Shown: piece by piece, positions 1 to 5,334 of the stretch | Position numbering within the stretch: position 1 is the first letter of the stretch | Layout of the letters: every line of letters starts with the position of its first letter | Assembly: GCA_934630985.1 (NCBI GenBank) | Contig: CAKTXO010000070.1 | Location: 1-7,256, forward strand | DNA: 7,256 nt | From: an uncultured Oscillospiraceae bacterium | GTDB taxonomy: Bacteria > Bacillota > Clostridia > Oscillospirales > Oscillospiraceae | Direction of reading: 5' to 3' | Notes under the pieces: model-generated | Databases searched by the model: none | Seen by the model: only the letters and a program-made list of their open reading frames with translations | What the model was told of the DNA's origin: nothing | Made by a program: the position numbers and the translations under genes

Positions 1-237
1 GTCGTCTCCTTCGGGGTCAGCGACCCCACCTTCGCCCTGCCGGACGGCCGGTGCCGGATGTATTTGAGCAATGTGGACGCGGGCAGCGTGGCCGCCACCT
101 ATGCCAAGGCCACGGTCTCCGATCCGGAAATCCGGGTAGTGTTCCTGTCCGAGTCCGGCGACACCCGCTACGACAAGTACAGCGTCATCCGCTCCCTGAA
201 CGTAGCCGAAGAGGTAGAAAACCGGAAGGCTGAATAA
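1..237 (+). CDS. 3' end of an unrecognised protein gene (5' end outside window)
   Basis: Frame 1 is open from the first base to a TAA at 235-237, giving the last 78 residues of a protein whose start lies left of the window. The peptide begins VVSFGVSDPTFALPDG and ends NVAEEVENRKAE. It is mixed hydrophobic and polar, has one Cys, and shows no membrane segment or motif I recognise. G/C-rich third positions resemble those of the confident genes here, which supports it being real. The gene runs toward the minus-strand operon, so the two are convergent across the 408-bp repeat spacer. No function is assigned; it could be the C-terminal domain of a larger enzyme or structural protein. The other plus-strand frame from 51 (60 codons) is treated as a shadow because it lacks a ribosome site and lies inside this frame. 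Confidence 0.55.
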   Translation, partial: VVSFGVSDPTFALPDGRCRMYLSNVDAGSVAATYAKATVSDPEIRVVFLSESGDTRYDKYSVIRSLNVAEEVENRKAE

Positions 238-241
238 TCGG

Positions 242-256
242 GCGGCGGGTCGCCGC
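242..256 (+). terminator. Short GC hairpin after the partial gene, weak terminator candidate
   Basis: Five bases after the TAA, a 6-bp stem (GCGGCG at 242-247, CGCCGC at 251-256) closes a 3-base loop. No T-run follows, so it is not a canonical intrinsic terminator. It may only stabilise the 3' end of the message. Confidence 0.25.
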
Positions 257-314
257 TGACAGTGCGTGCGCAGGCTGGTCTGGCAATCCGTTTCCCCCTG
301 CCTTCCCTTGGGGG

Positions 315-359
315 AAGGTGGCTCGTGCGCCCCCCGCAAGCGCGAGACGGATGAGGGCT
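315..359 (+). repeat. 45-bp dispersed repeat, left copy
   Basis: This block runs from AAGGTGGCTCG to GATGAGGGCT and matches the reverse complement of 5180-5224 at 42 of 45 positions. It can fold: CTCGTGC pairs with GCGCGAG, with one G-T wobble where the other copy has a perfect 7-bp stem, so the stem survives a base change. It directly precedes a two-hairpin module, as the other copy does when read on its own strand. Confidence 0.75.
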
Positions 360-364
360 ACTTG

Positions 365-405
365 CCTCTCCCTATGGGAGAGGTGCCCCGCAGGGGCGGA
401 GAGGG
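365..405 (+). repeat. Two-hairpin repeat module, copy 1a
   Basis: The first hairpin has an 8-bp stem (365-372 with 376-383, loop TAT). The second has a 5-bp stem GCCCC/GGGGC (385-389 with 393-397, loop GCA). A GAGAGGG tail ends the module at 405. That tail extends into a 9-bp stem with the tail of the next module (399-407 with 412-420), so copies 1a and 1b face each other tail to tail across a 4-base loop. Confidence 0.65.
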
Positions 406-413
406 TATGTTTA

Positions 414-460
414 CCCTCTCAGTCACTCCGTGACAGCTCCCCCAGAGTGGGAGCCAAGGG
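414..460 (-). repeat. Two-hairpin repeat module, copy 1b (inverted)
   Basis: Read on the plus strand, the tail CCCTCTC (414-420) comes first, then a 5-bp stem GTCAC/GTGAC (422-426 with 430-434, loop TCC), then a 6-bp stem GCTCCC/GGGAGC (436-441 with 449-454, 7-base loop). This is the reverse of the order in copy 1a, so the module is inverted relative to it. Confidence 0.6.
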
Positions 461-468
461 AAGAACGG

Positions 469-505
469 ATTGCCACACCAGTGACGTCGGTCACTGGTTC
501 GCAAT
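469..505. repeat. Hairpin repeat with 9-bp perfect stem
   Basis: ACCAGTGAC (477-485) pairs perfectly with GTCACTGGT (490-498) across GTCG. An outer ATTGC/GCAAT pair (469-473 with 501-505) continues the stem past a small internal loop. No T-run follows on either strand, which argues against a terminator. The left side shares sequence with the right arm of the 18-bp inverted repeat. Confidence 0.6.
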
Positions 506-588
506 GACATGCGTTTTTCGCTGGCACGCAATCAAAATCGTCCCAAAGGGACGCCGCCATTATTCCCTTTTCACCGTTCACCCTTCAC

Positions 589-632
589 CAATACAAACCG
601 CCGCCCGGCCTGAATGTTCAGGCCGGGCGGCG
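589..632 (-). terminator. Intrinsic terminator of the holB-ricT-sulfatase operon
   Basis: A perfect 16-bp GC-rich stem (599-614 with 617-632; the two central bases and adjoining pairs form the real loop) lies 13 nt beyond the last stop codon at 646. On the minus strand it is followed by TTTGTATT, a broken T-tract. Position, stem strength and T content all fit a Rho-independent terminator for the minus-strand operon. It may also stop read-through from the convergent partial gene, although the plus-strand side lacks a T-run. Confidence 0.85.
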
Positions 633-645
633 ATTGCGTTATTCA

Positions 646-2646
646 TCATTCGTCGTTATTCATCAGCTTGGACAAGGTATTGAAATAGAGCTGATCCTGA
701 ACCTTTTTGCAGAAATTGATTTTATTGGAAACCGTGTTCTTGATCCGCTCCACATAGCCCTCGTCCACCGTGACCCCCTCGGCGGGGGTGAAGGTCTTGG
801 ACTCGGCGTCGTAGGTGCCCTTATCCGTTTTCCAGCTGTACTCCGGCCAGAGCACCAGGGGCTCCGCGTCGGAGAACACGTCCCGTCCCACCAGCAGCCG
901 GGAATCATAGTCCAGGCCGAAGAGGTTAGAAAGGGTAGGCAGAATATCCAGGCTGTACACCGGGGTCTCCACCTTCAGATTCTTATCCTCCAGGCAGCCG
1001 CTCCAGATGATCAGGCCGGTGTTGTCCCGGGTAAACCGATCGATTTCCGAAACCCCGTAGAGCTCGCACAGATAATTCTTGGCGTTCTTCCAGGTGGCGC
1101 TGCGCTCCAGACCGTAGGGATAGTGATCCGGGCTGATGACGATCACCGTGTCGTCGGCAATTCCCGCCTCTTCCAGCTGCCGGATGAGCGAAGTCATAGC
1201 GTTCTCCAGCTCCAGCTGGGAGGCCAGATAGCACTTCACCGCCTCGGCGCCGTCGTAATCAATGAGGTCGTAATTCTTCCGGGACATGGCGTTGTCCTTC
1301 AGGCTGTAGCCGCAGTGACCGGAAACCGTCATGTAGTAAATGCTGAAGGGCTGCTGGTCGATGTACTGGGGCACGGAAATGTCGATCATTTCCAGGTCGC
1401 TTTCCGGCCAGACGGGAGTGATTCCCTCCAGGCCGCCGTATCGAGCCAGGAACCGGTCGTAGCCCAGCTTGGTGTGGGTCTTGTTCCGGTCGTAGTAGTC
1501 CGCGTTGTGGTTGTGATAGGCGGCGGAATAGTAGTCAAGCTTTTGCAGCTGGTGACCCATGGTCAGGAACAGATCCTGATAGACCGCCTGCTTCATGCAC
1601 ATGCCCACGTTGGCCGGCACCATGCCAATCACATTGGAGAATTCTCCGGTGGTGGTGCTGCCACCCCAGGCAGGCTGATAGTAATCCGTGAACTGAATGC
1701 CCTTGGTAGCCATCCGGTACAGGGTGGGAGTTCTCTCCGGGTCGATGACCTGCTTGGAGAAGGCCTCGGCGGTAATGAGAATCAGGTTTTTGCCCTTGAA
1801 CATGCCGGTATACTCGTTTTTCAGGCTGGGCTGGACGGTGCTCACATACTGGTGAATGGAAGCAATGTGGCTGTTCTTCTCCGTCTGGGCAAGCTGGGCA
1901 AAATCAAAGTCCATGACGTTGGGCTCATAGGCGGCAGGCTCCGTTTCCCCGGGCTGGGTCTCCTGCACCGGCGCGCTTTGGGTCGGCGCGGGAATTTCTG
2001 CCACAAAGTCCCCCTGGCTCTCCTGGGAGGCATCCGTGTGGGTGGCGTTCATAATCATGCCCATATTCAGGCCGAAGCACCGCACCGCACTGTCAAAATT
2101 GTAAGCATCGTTCAGCCGGGAGGCATCGGTTCCGCTTTTGGCCACGGCAAAGGCCAGGCAGTAGGCCACCAGAGCCGCAACCAGTGCGAGCCACCGCAGC
2201 CGCCAACCGGTTTCCCGGGGCGCGGCAAACAGGCCATAGCCGATGACCGGCAGGAAAAACAGAAGGATTCTCCAAAGCCCCCGGACTACCAGGGACACCA
2301 CGACTCCGGCAAAATCCGTGGCCACCCCTCCGGCGCCGCCCAGCAGCATTCCCAGCTGCATGAAGGCCATGTAGGCATCGTTGCAGAAGTACTCCACGAT
2401 GTACAGCACCGTCACCAGAGCCATGACCCCGGTGCACACCCATTTCCCCCAGGTCTTCTGACCCAGGAAGGTGAAAACCTGACCGATGAGGCCGCCGAAG
2501 CCCACCGCGAAGAGCACCACCGCGGCAAATCTTCCGAACCGGAAGGACTCCATTGTCCACAGGTGCAGCAGCGCCTCGCAGTAGACCACCGTCACCACCG
2601 CAAACAGCCAGGCGGGAATGGGAAGCTTTCCCAGGAATTTTTTCAT
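646..2646 (-). CDS. LTA synthase family membrane enzyme (sulfatase fold)
   Basis: The 666-residue protein has about five or six membrane segments in residues 10-170, a Pro/Gln/Thr/Glu-rich linker (about 205-243) and an extracytoplasmic alkaline-phosphatase-superfamily domain (about 285-590). Compared with remembered staphylococcal LtaS (about 646 residues), E294 (LITAEAF), T331 (GGSTTTGEF) and D507-H508 (SPDHYPYG) match the metal site and Thr nucleophile; R387 (YYDRNKTH) and H444 (SGHCGYS) match substrate contacts. The expected role is moving phosphoglycerol or a similar group from a lipid to an envelope polymer, with Mn as the likely metal; the true acceptor cannot be read from sequence. The ATG at 2646 shares its A with the TGA of ricT, and AAGGAG (2663-2658) lies 11 nt upstream, so translational coupling is likely. 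Two TGA codons in a row end it. Other phosphoglycerol transferases of the family are possible. Confidence 0.9.
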   Translation of the reverse strand: MKKFLGKLPIPAWLFAVVTVVYCEALLHLWTMESFRFGRFAAVVLFAVGFGGLIGQVFTFLGQKTWGKWVCTGVMALVTVLYIVEYFCNDAYMAFMQLGMLLGGAGGVATDFAGVVVSLVVRGLWRILLFFLPVIGYGLFAAPRETGWRLRWLALVAALVAYCLAFAVAKSGTDASRLNDAYNFDSAVRCFGLNMGMIMNATHTDASQESQGDFVAEIPAPTQSAPVQETQPGETEPAAYEPNVMDFDFAQLAQTEKNSHIASIHQYVSTVQPSLKNEYTGMFKGKNLILITAEAFSKQVIDPERTPTLYRMATKGIQFTDYYQPAWGGSTTTGEFSNVIGMVPANVGMCMKQAVYQDLFLTMGHQLQKLDYYSAAYHNHNADYYDRNKTHTKLGYDRFLARYGGLEGITPVWPESDLEMIDISVPQYIDQQPFSIYYMTVSGHCGYSLKDNAMSRKNYDLIDYDGAEAVKCYLASQLELENAMTSLIRQLEEAGIADDTVIVISPDHYPYGLERSATWKNAKNYLCELYGVSEIDRFTRDNTGLIIWSGCLEDKNLKVETPVYSLDILPTLSNLFGLDYDSRLLVGRDVFSDAEPLVLWPEYSWKTDKGTYDAESKTFTPAEGVTVDEGYVERIKNTVSNKINFCKKVQDQLYFNTLSKLMNNDE

Positions 2647-3887
2647 CAGTCTTCATTCTCCTTCTGTGCCGGGCCGTTCCCTCTGCCGCCCCGACGGCGG
2701 CGGTAATTGGGGCGGCGGCGGGGCTTCCGCTCGCCGGATTCCGGGGCTGCCTCCCCGGCGGGAGCCGCCGGCTTCGGCTGCTGCCGCTCCTGACGCTCCT
2801 GACGCTCCTGACGGGAGCCGTCCTGTCTGTGGCGGCGGCGGTTATTGGGTCTGGGCGTCTCCTGCTGAGCCGCCTCCGGCTGCTCGGCAGGCTCGTCGGA
2901 AACCACCGACTCGGTGCTGTAGCGGAAGCGGATAGGCTCCAGCATCATGGGCTGCTCTGCCTCCTTGGGCTGGGGAGCCCGCTTGCCGTTGCCGGAAATG
3001 GGAGCCAGATCGGCGGGAATCGGCGGGTCGTTCTTTCTGGCCTTGCCGCTGCGCAGCACCGCAATGTCCGCGTTGGGGAAGACGCTCACCGTCTCCGGAT
3101 TCTCCTCCATGCGCACCTTCACCCGCTGGCGCAGCAAATCCAGCTCCACCACCGTGCCTCGCCCCTCGGGGGTATCCACGAAGGATTCCAGCCTGGGGCT
3201 GGAGCGGATCAGGTCTTCATAGGCATCCTGCTCGTATTTCAGGCAGCACATGAGCCGGCCGCAGGTGCCGGAAATTTTGGTGGGATTCAGGGAAAGATTC
3301 TGGGTCTTGGCCATTTTGATGGAAACCGGCTGAAAATCGTCCAGAAAGCTGGCGCAGCAGAAGGGTCTGCCGCAGATGCCCAGGCCGCCTACCATCTTGG
3401 CCTTGTCCCGGACGCCGATCTGCCGCAGCTCAATGCGGGTGTGAAACACCGAAGCCAGATTCTTCACCAGCTCCCGGAAATCCACCCGCTCATCGGCGGT
3501 GAAGTAGAAGAGAATCTTGCTGCCGTCGAAGGCCACCTCCGCCGACACCAGCTGCATATCCAGCCCATGGGCGGCGATTTTCTCCAGGCACACGTCATAG
3601 GCTCGCTTTTCCTTGGCTCGATTGTCCGCGGCAATCTTCTCATCCTGCGCCGTGGCCTTGCGCAGAACTTTGCGCAGAGGCGCCACCACGTCCTTCTGGG
3701 GGATTTCATGGTTGCATCCCGCGCAGATGCCGTACTCCGCCCCCCGGGCGGTATCGATGATCACATGCTCCCCGGTCTGAAAAGTCAGGCCGTTGGGGTC
3801 AAAATAGTAGATTTTCTGTCCGGGGCGAAACTGGATGTCCACGACCTCCACGGTCTGCTCCGGCAAAACCTTCATTTCCTGTTCCAT
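2646..3887 (-). CDS. ricT: RicT (YaaT) PSP1-domain Fe-S protein with long Arg-rich tail
   Basis: The 413-residue protein carries a PSP1 domain (about 62-150) and the two cysteine clusters of RicT: C172, C177, C178 (GICGRPFCCASF) and C209, C214, C215 (GTCGRLMCCLKYEQ). In Bacillus, RicT with RicA and RicF binds [4Fe-4S] clusters and supports RNase Y-dependent RNA processing, sporulation and competence. The start at 3887 is chosen because AAAGGAG lies 5 nt upstream; the same frame stays open back to 4433, but that part overlaps holB and is a shadow. A second Met lies four residues downstream. Residues from about 281 to 413 are an extra low-complexity tail rich in Arg, Pro, Gln and Glu, with QER repeats (359-368) and RRRPNYRRRRGGRG (390-403); Bacillus RicT is about 275 residues. 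The gene begins 56 nt after holB and overlaps the next gene by 1 nt. Confidence 0.95.
   Translation of the reverse strand: MEQEMKVLPEQTVEVVDIQFRPGQKIYYFDPNGLTFQTGEHVIIDTARGAEYGICAGCNHEIPQKDVVAPLRKVLRKATAQDEKIAADNRAKEKRAYDVCLEKIAAHGLDMQLVSAEVAFDGSKILFYFTADERVDFRELVKNLASVFHTRIELRQIGVRDKAKMVGGLGICGRPFCCASFLDDFQPVSIKMAKTQNLSLNPTKISGTCGRLMCCLKYEQDAYEDLIRSSPRLESFVDTPEGRGTVVELDLLRQRVKVRMEENPETVSVFPNADIAVLRSGKARKNDPPIPADLAPISGNGKRAPQPKEAEQPMMLEPIRFRYSTESVVSDEPAEQPEAAQQETPRPNNRRRHRQDGSRQERQERQERQQPKPAAPAGEAAPESGERKPRRRPNYRRRRGGRGNGPAQKENED
2785..2811 (-). repeat. Three tandem 9-bp units within ricT
   Basis: CGCTCCTGA occurs three times in a row with no mismatch. On the coding strand the units give the repeated Gln-Glu-Arg of the RicT tail. 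The perfect 9-bp period keeps the frame, so copy number can change without breaking the gene. Confidence 0.85.
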
Positions 3888-3892
3888 ATTGT

Positions 3893-3897
3893 CTCCT
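3893..3897 (-). promoter_or_regulatory. Ribosome binding site fixing the ricT start
   Basis: AGGAG, within AAAGGAGA on the minus strand, lies 5 nt before the ATG at 3887. It settles the choice between this start and the far upstream open extension that would overlap holB. Confidence 0.75.
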
Positions 3898-3943
3898 TTA
3901 TCGTAAAAAGCCCTGATGCAACCGGCAGATGCCGGCAATGGCT

Positions 3944-4903
3944 TCAGCGTTTCCGCAATTCCCAGCTCAGCCAGCCGCAGACGGCCGCCGGGGAAACATT
4001 GCTCATGGTATAGTCCAGTGCCTTTCTCAGCGCCTGAATGCCGCCGTAAAGTGCGGGCGCCGTCCGCTTCCGGGCAAGCTCCCGAGCCAAAGGGGAAACC
4101 GTATCGGCACCGCTGCGGCTCATCAGCGCATTTTCCAGCAAATCCAGCCACTGTTTCAGCGTTTCCGCCAGAGCGTCCCGCTTGGATTTTTCCATGGGAG
4201 TCAGCAGCTGGGTCAGACCCAGGGCGTCCCCGTCTCCATAAGCCTGGGCAAAGGCCTGGGTCTGAGGACTGACCCCCTCGCCGCTTTCCAGCAAAGCCTT
4301 TGCCTGCCCCAGAAAGCCGCCGCTGCGGGCACTCGCCGCGGCGATGTCCTCCCGGGAGGCCTTGGGGAAGTCCTTTTGCAGCCAGGCTTCCAGAATGTCC
4401 ACCGGAAGAGCCTGTAATTTCAGTTCCGTGCACCGGGAGCGGACAGTAGGCAGCAGCTTATCCGGGTTATCCGCGATCAGAATGAACACCCCGTAGCTTG
4501 GGGGTTCCTCCAGCACCTTCAGCAGAGCGTTCTGACCGGGGATGCCCATGTCCTGAGCCCGGGGGAACTGGTAGATTTTGTAGTCGGATTCGTTGGGCTG
4601 GACGAACATATCCGCCCGGGCCTGACGAATCAGCTCCACGGGGACGGTTTTCTTCTCCGGGTCGTCTACCAAGATGTAGTCCGGGTGATTGCCGTCCAGA
4701 ATCTTCCGACAGGGGGTACAGACGCCGCAGGGCTTGTCCGTGCCCTGACACAGGATGGCCTGAGCCAGAAGCCTTGCCAGAGTGCGCTTTCCGGAGCCTT
4801 CCGAGCCGGTGATCAGATAGCAGTGGGAGATATGACCCTTACTGAGGCTTTCTGTCAAGTTTTCCTTCAGCTGTCGGTTTCCCAGAAGCGCACCAAAACC
4901 CAT
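3944..4903 (-). CDS. holB: DNA polymerase III delta' subunit (HolB)
   Basis: The 319-residue AAA+ clamp-loader subunit belongs to the complex that places the sliding clamp on DNA. Visible marks are an intact Walker A loop GSEGSGKR (33-40), a zinc-binding cysteine set C52, C59, C62, C65 (PCGVCTPC), the NALLKVLEEPP segment (125-135) and the SRC arginine-finger motif (156-158). Length is close to the Bacillus protein (about 330). The ATG at 4903 has AGGAGG 6 nt upstream, a near-ideal site. DnaX (tau/gamma) shares this fold, but the short length, the LEEPP/SRC context and the adjacent ricT favour HolB. It is the first gene of a minus-strand group holB-ricT-LtaS-like, matching the conserved holB-ricT pairing of Firmicutes. 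Confidence 0.95.
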   Translation of the reverse strand: MGFGALLGNRQLKENLTESLSKGHISHCYLITGSEGSGKRTLARLLAQAILCQGTDKPCGVCTPCRKILDGNHPDYILVDDPEKKTVPVELIRQARADMFVQPNESDYKIYQFPRAQDMGIPGQNALLKVLEEPPSYGVFILIADNPDKLLPTVRSRCTELKLQALPVDILEAWLQKDFPKASREDIAAASARSGGFLGQAKALLESGEGVSPQTQAFAQAYGDGDALGLTQLLTPMEKSKRDALAETLKQWLDLLENALMSRSGADTVSPLARELARKRTAPALYGGIQALRKALDYTMSNVSPAAVCGWLSWELRKR

Positions 4904-4909
4904 ATGCTC

Positions 4910-4938
4910 CCTCCTTGCCGATTTGCTATTTTATCATA
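4910..4938 (-). promoter_or_regulatory. Possible -10 box and ribosome site upstream of holB
   Basis: On the minus strand TATGAT (4938-4933) lies in an A/T-rich stretch (about 4921-5000) and is followed 17 nt later by AGGAGG (4915-4910). A sigma-A -10 element here would give a leader of about 23 nt. I find no convincing -35 at 16-18 bp, so this rests on the -10 match and the local A/T richness. Confidence 0.35.
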
Positions 4939-5026
4939 ATTTTTTGGAAAATGAAATAGAGAATTCTGATTTTTGCGGGAACTGTGTGAAAATGATTGAA
5001 ATACGCACTGGTGCGGGAGCACCCAC

Positions 5027-5070
5027 GGCTCCCTTGTGTAAAGGGAGCTGTCAGCGCAGCTGACTGAGGG
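5027..5070 (+). repeat. Two-hairpin repeat module, copy 2b
   Basis: The first hairpin is GGCTCCCTT (5027-5035) with AAGGGAGCT (5041-5049), nine pairs including one wobble. The second is GTCAGC/GCTGAC (5050-5055 with 5059-5064, loop GCA). The tail CTGAGGG (5064-5070) follows. The order (large hairpin, small hairpin, GAGGG tail) is that of copy 1a. Confidence 0.65.
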
Positions 5071-5122
5071 ATTGTAAAACCGCGCTTTATTGAAAGTGCC
5101 CCGAAAAGTGGAAGTTCTGATC

Positions 5123-5176
5123 CCCTCAGCCCCAGTGTGCGCACTGGGGCAGCTCCCCTTGGTCAGCAAGGGGAGC
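5123..5176 (-). repeat. Two-hairpin repeat module, copy 2a (inverted)
   Basis: On the plus strand the tail CCCTCAG (5123-5129) leads into a perfect 9-bp stem (GCCCCAGTG 5129-5137 with CACTGGGGC 5142-5150) and then a perfect 10-bp stem (GCTCCCCTTG 5152-5161 with CAAGGGGAGC 5167-5176). Its tail is the inverted repeat of the tail of copy 2b, so the two modules face each other across 52 bp. Confidence 0.65.
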
Positions 5177-5179
5177 CTT

Positions 5180-5224
5180 AGCCCTCATCCGTCTCGCGCT
5201 TGCGGTGGACGCGCGAGCCACCTT
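5180..5224 (-). repeat. 45-bp dispersed repeat, right copy (inverted)
   Basis: This is the inverted partner of 315-359, 42 of 45 identical. Within it CTCGCGC and GCGCGAG form a perfect 7-bp stem on the minus strand. It lies immediately next to module 2a, in the same relative order as the left copy next to module 1a. Confidence 0.75.
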
Positions 5225-5236
5225 TACATTATGGAG

Positions 5237-5255
5237 CAATTGCCACTGGCAATTG
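5237..5255. repeat. Small hairpin CAATTGCC-ACT-GGCAATTG
   Basis: A perfect 8-bp stem (5237-5244 with 5248-5255) closes a 3-base loop, 80 bp beyond the pyrophosphatase stop. It is A/T-containing and lacks a T-run on the minus strand, so it is at best a weak 3'-end structure for that gene. Confidence 0.45.
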
Positions 5256-5334
5256 TTGGATTTTAATTCGCTGCGCGGAGCACCACCCCATAGGGGAAGG
5301 CTTTGGGCACGCATTGCCCACCGGGGCTCCCGGC

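Larger units (their letters stand above)
275..481. repeat. Composite repeat bounded by 18-bp inverted repeats
   Basis: The left arm at 275-292 (ctggtctggcaatccgtt) matches the reverse complement of 464-481 at 17 of 18 positions. Between the arms lie the 45-bp repeat and both two-hairpin modules, so the whole could be one composite palindromic element of about 207 bp. No open frame for a transposase is visible inside. I recognise the ggcaatccg/cggattgcc core as a recurrent intergenic motif of gut Oscillospiraceae, from memory only. Confidence 0.5.
238..645. other. Gene-free convergent spacer filled with hairpin repeats
   Basis: This 408-bp stretch separates two convergent genes. In order it holds a small GC hairpin, the left arm of an 18-bp inverted repeat (275-292), a 45-bp dispersed repeat (315-359), two tail-to-tail two-hairpin modules (365-454), the right arm of the inverted repeat (464-481) overlapping another hairpin (469-505), a 6-bp hairpin (539-544 with 548-553), a pyrimidine-rich stretch with TTCACC-type repeats (about 569-590), and the terminator of the minus-strand operon. 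The 121-codon open frame from 318 is made of these repeats and is not called as a gene. Confidence 0.8.
4904..5334. other. Gene-free spacer between the pyrophosphatase gene and holB
   Basis: The 431 bp contain the A/T-rich upstream region of holB (4904-5000), a two-hairpin module (5027-5070), a 52-bp segment with no repeat I recognise (5071-5122), an inverted second module (5123-5176), the right copy of the 45-bp repeat (5180-5224), an isolated 8-bp-stem hairpin (5237-5255) and a stretch up to the pyrophosphatase stop with two 5-bp stems but no T-tract. No clear intrinsic terminator for the pyrophosphatase gene is visible. The open frames here (for example 5126-5344 and 4867-5169 on minus) run through repeat DNA and are not called. 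Confidence 0.75.

Noticed and set aside
315..481. CRISPR-like array from clustered short repeats
   Set aside because: The units differ in sequence, alternate in orientation, have no constant spacers and no cas genes nearby; they are hairpin repeats.
318..683. 121-codon plus-strand open frame in the left spacer
   Set aside because: It is built from the 45-bp repeat, both hairpin modules and the terminator stem. Such frames arise wherever these repeats are read through; there is no supporting ribosome site.
634..2706. 690-codon open frame on the plus strand opposite the LtaS-like gene
   Set aside because: It lies wholly antisense to a gene with clear active-site motifs. Its product is rich in His, Gly, Val and Leu with no domain pattern, as expected from GC-rich antisense DNA, and it has no convincing ribosome site.
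3888..3943. Small hairpin (CCGGCA/TGCCGG) and a T-run between holB and ricT, possible terminator or attenuator
   Set aside because: The stem is only 6 bp with a 2-base loop and does not sit directly before the T-run. The 56-nt gap fits a simple within-operon spacer.
2553..4013. 486-codon plus-strand open frame opposite ricT
   Set aside because: It is antisense to the PSP1 protein with its conserved cysteines. The composition looks like a GC shadow and it crosses from one real gene into the next.
3888..4433. In-frame upstream extension of ricT (182 more codons)
   Set aside because: It overlaps holB in another frame and reads as low-complexity shadow. The AAAGGAG 5 nt before the ATG at 3887 gives a clear internal start that matches the family N-terminus.
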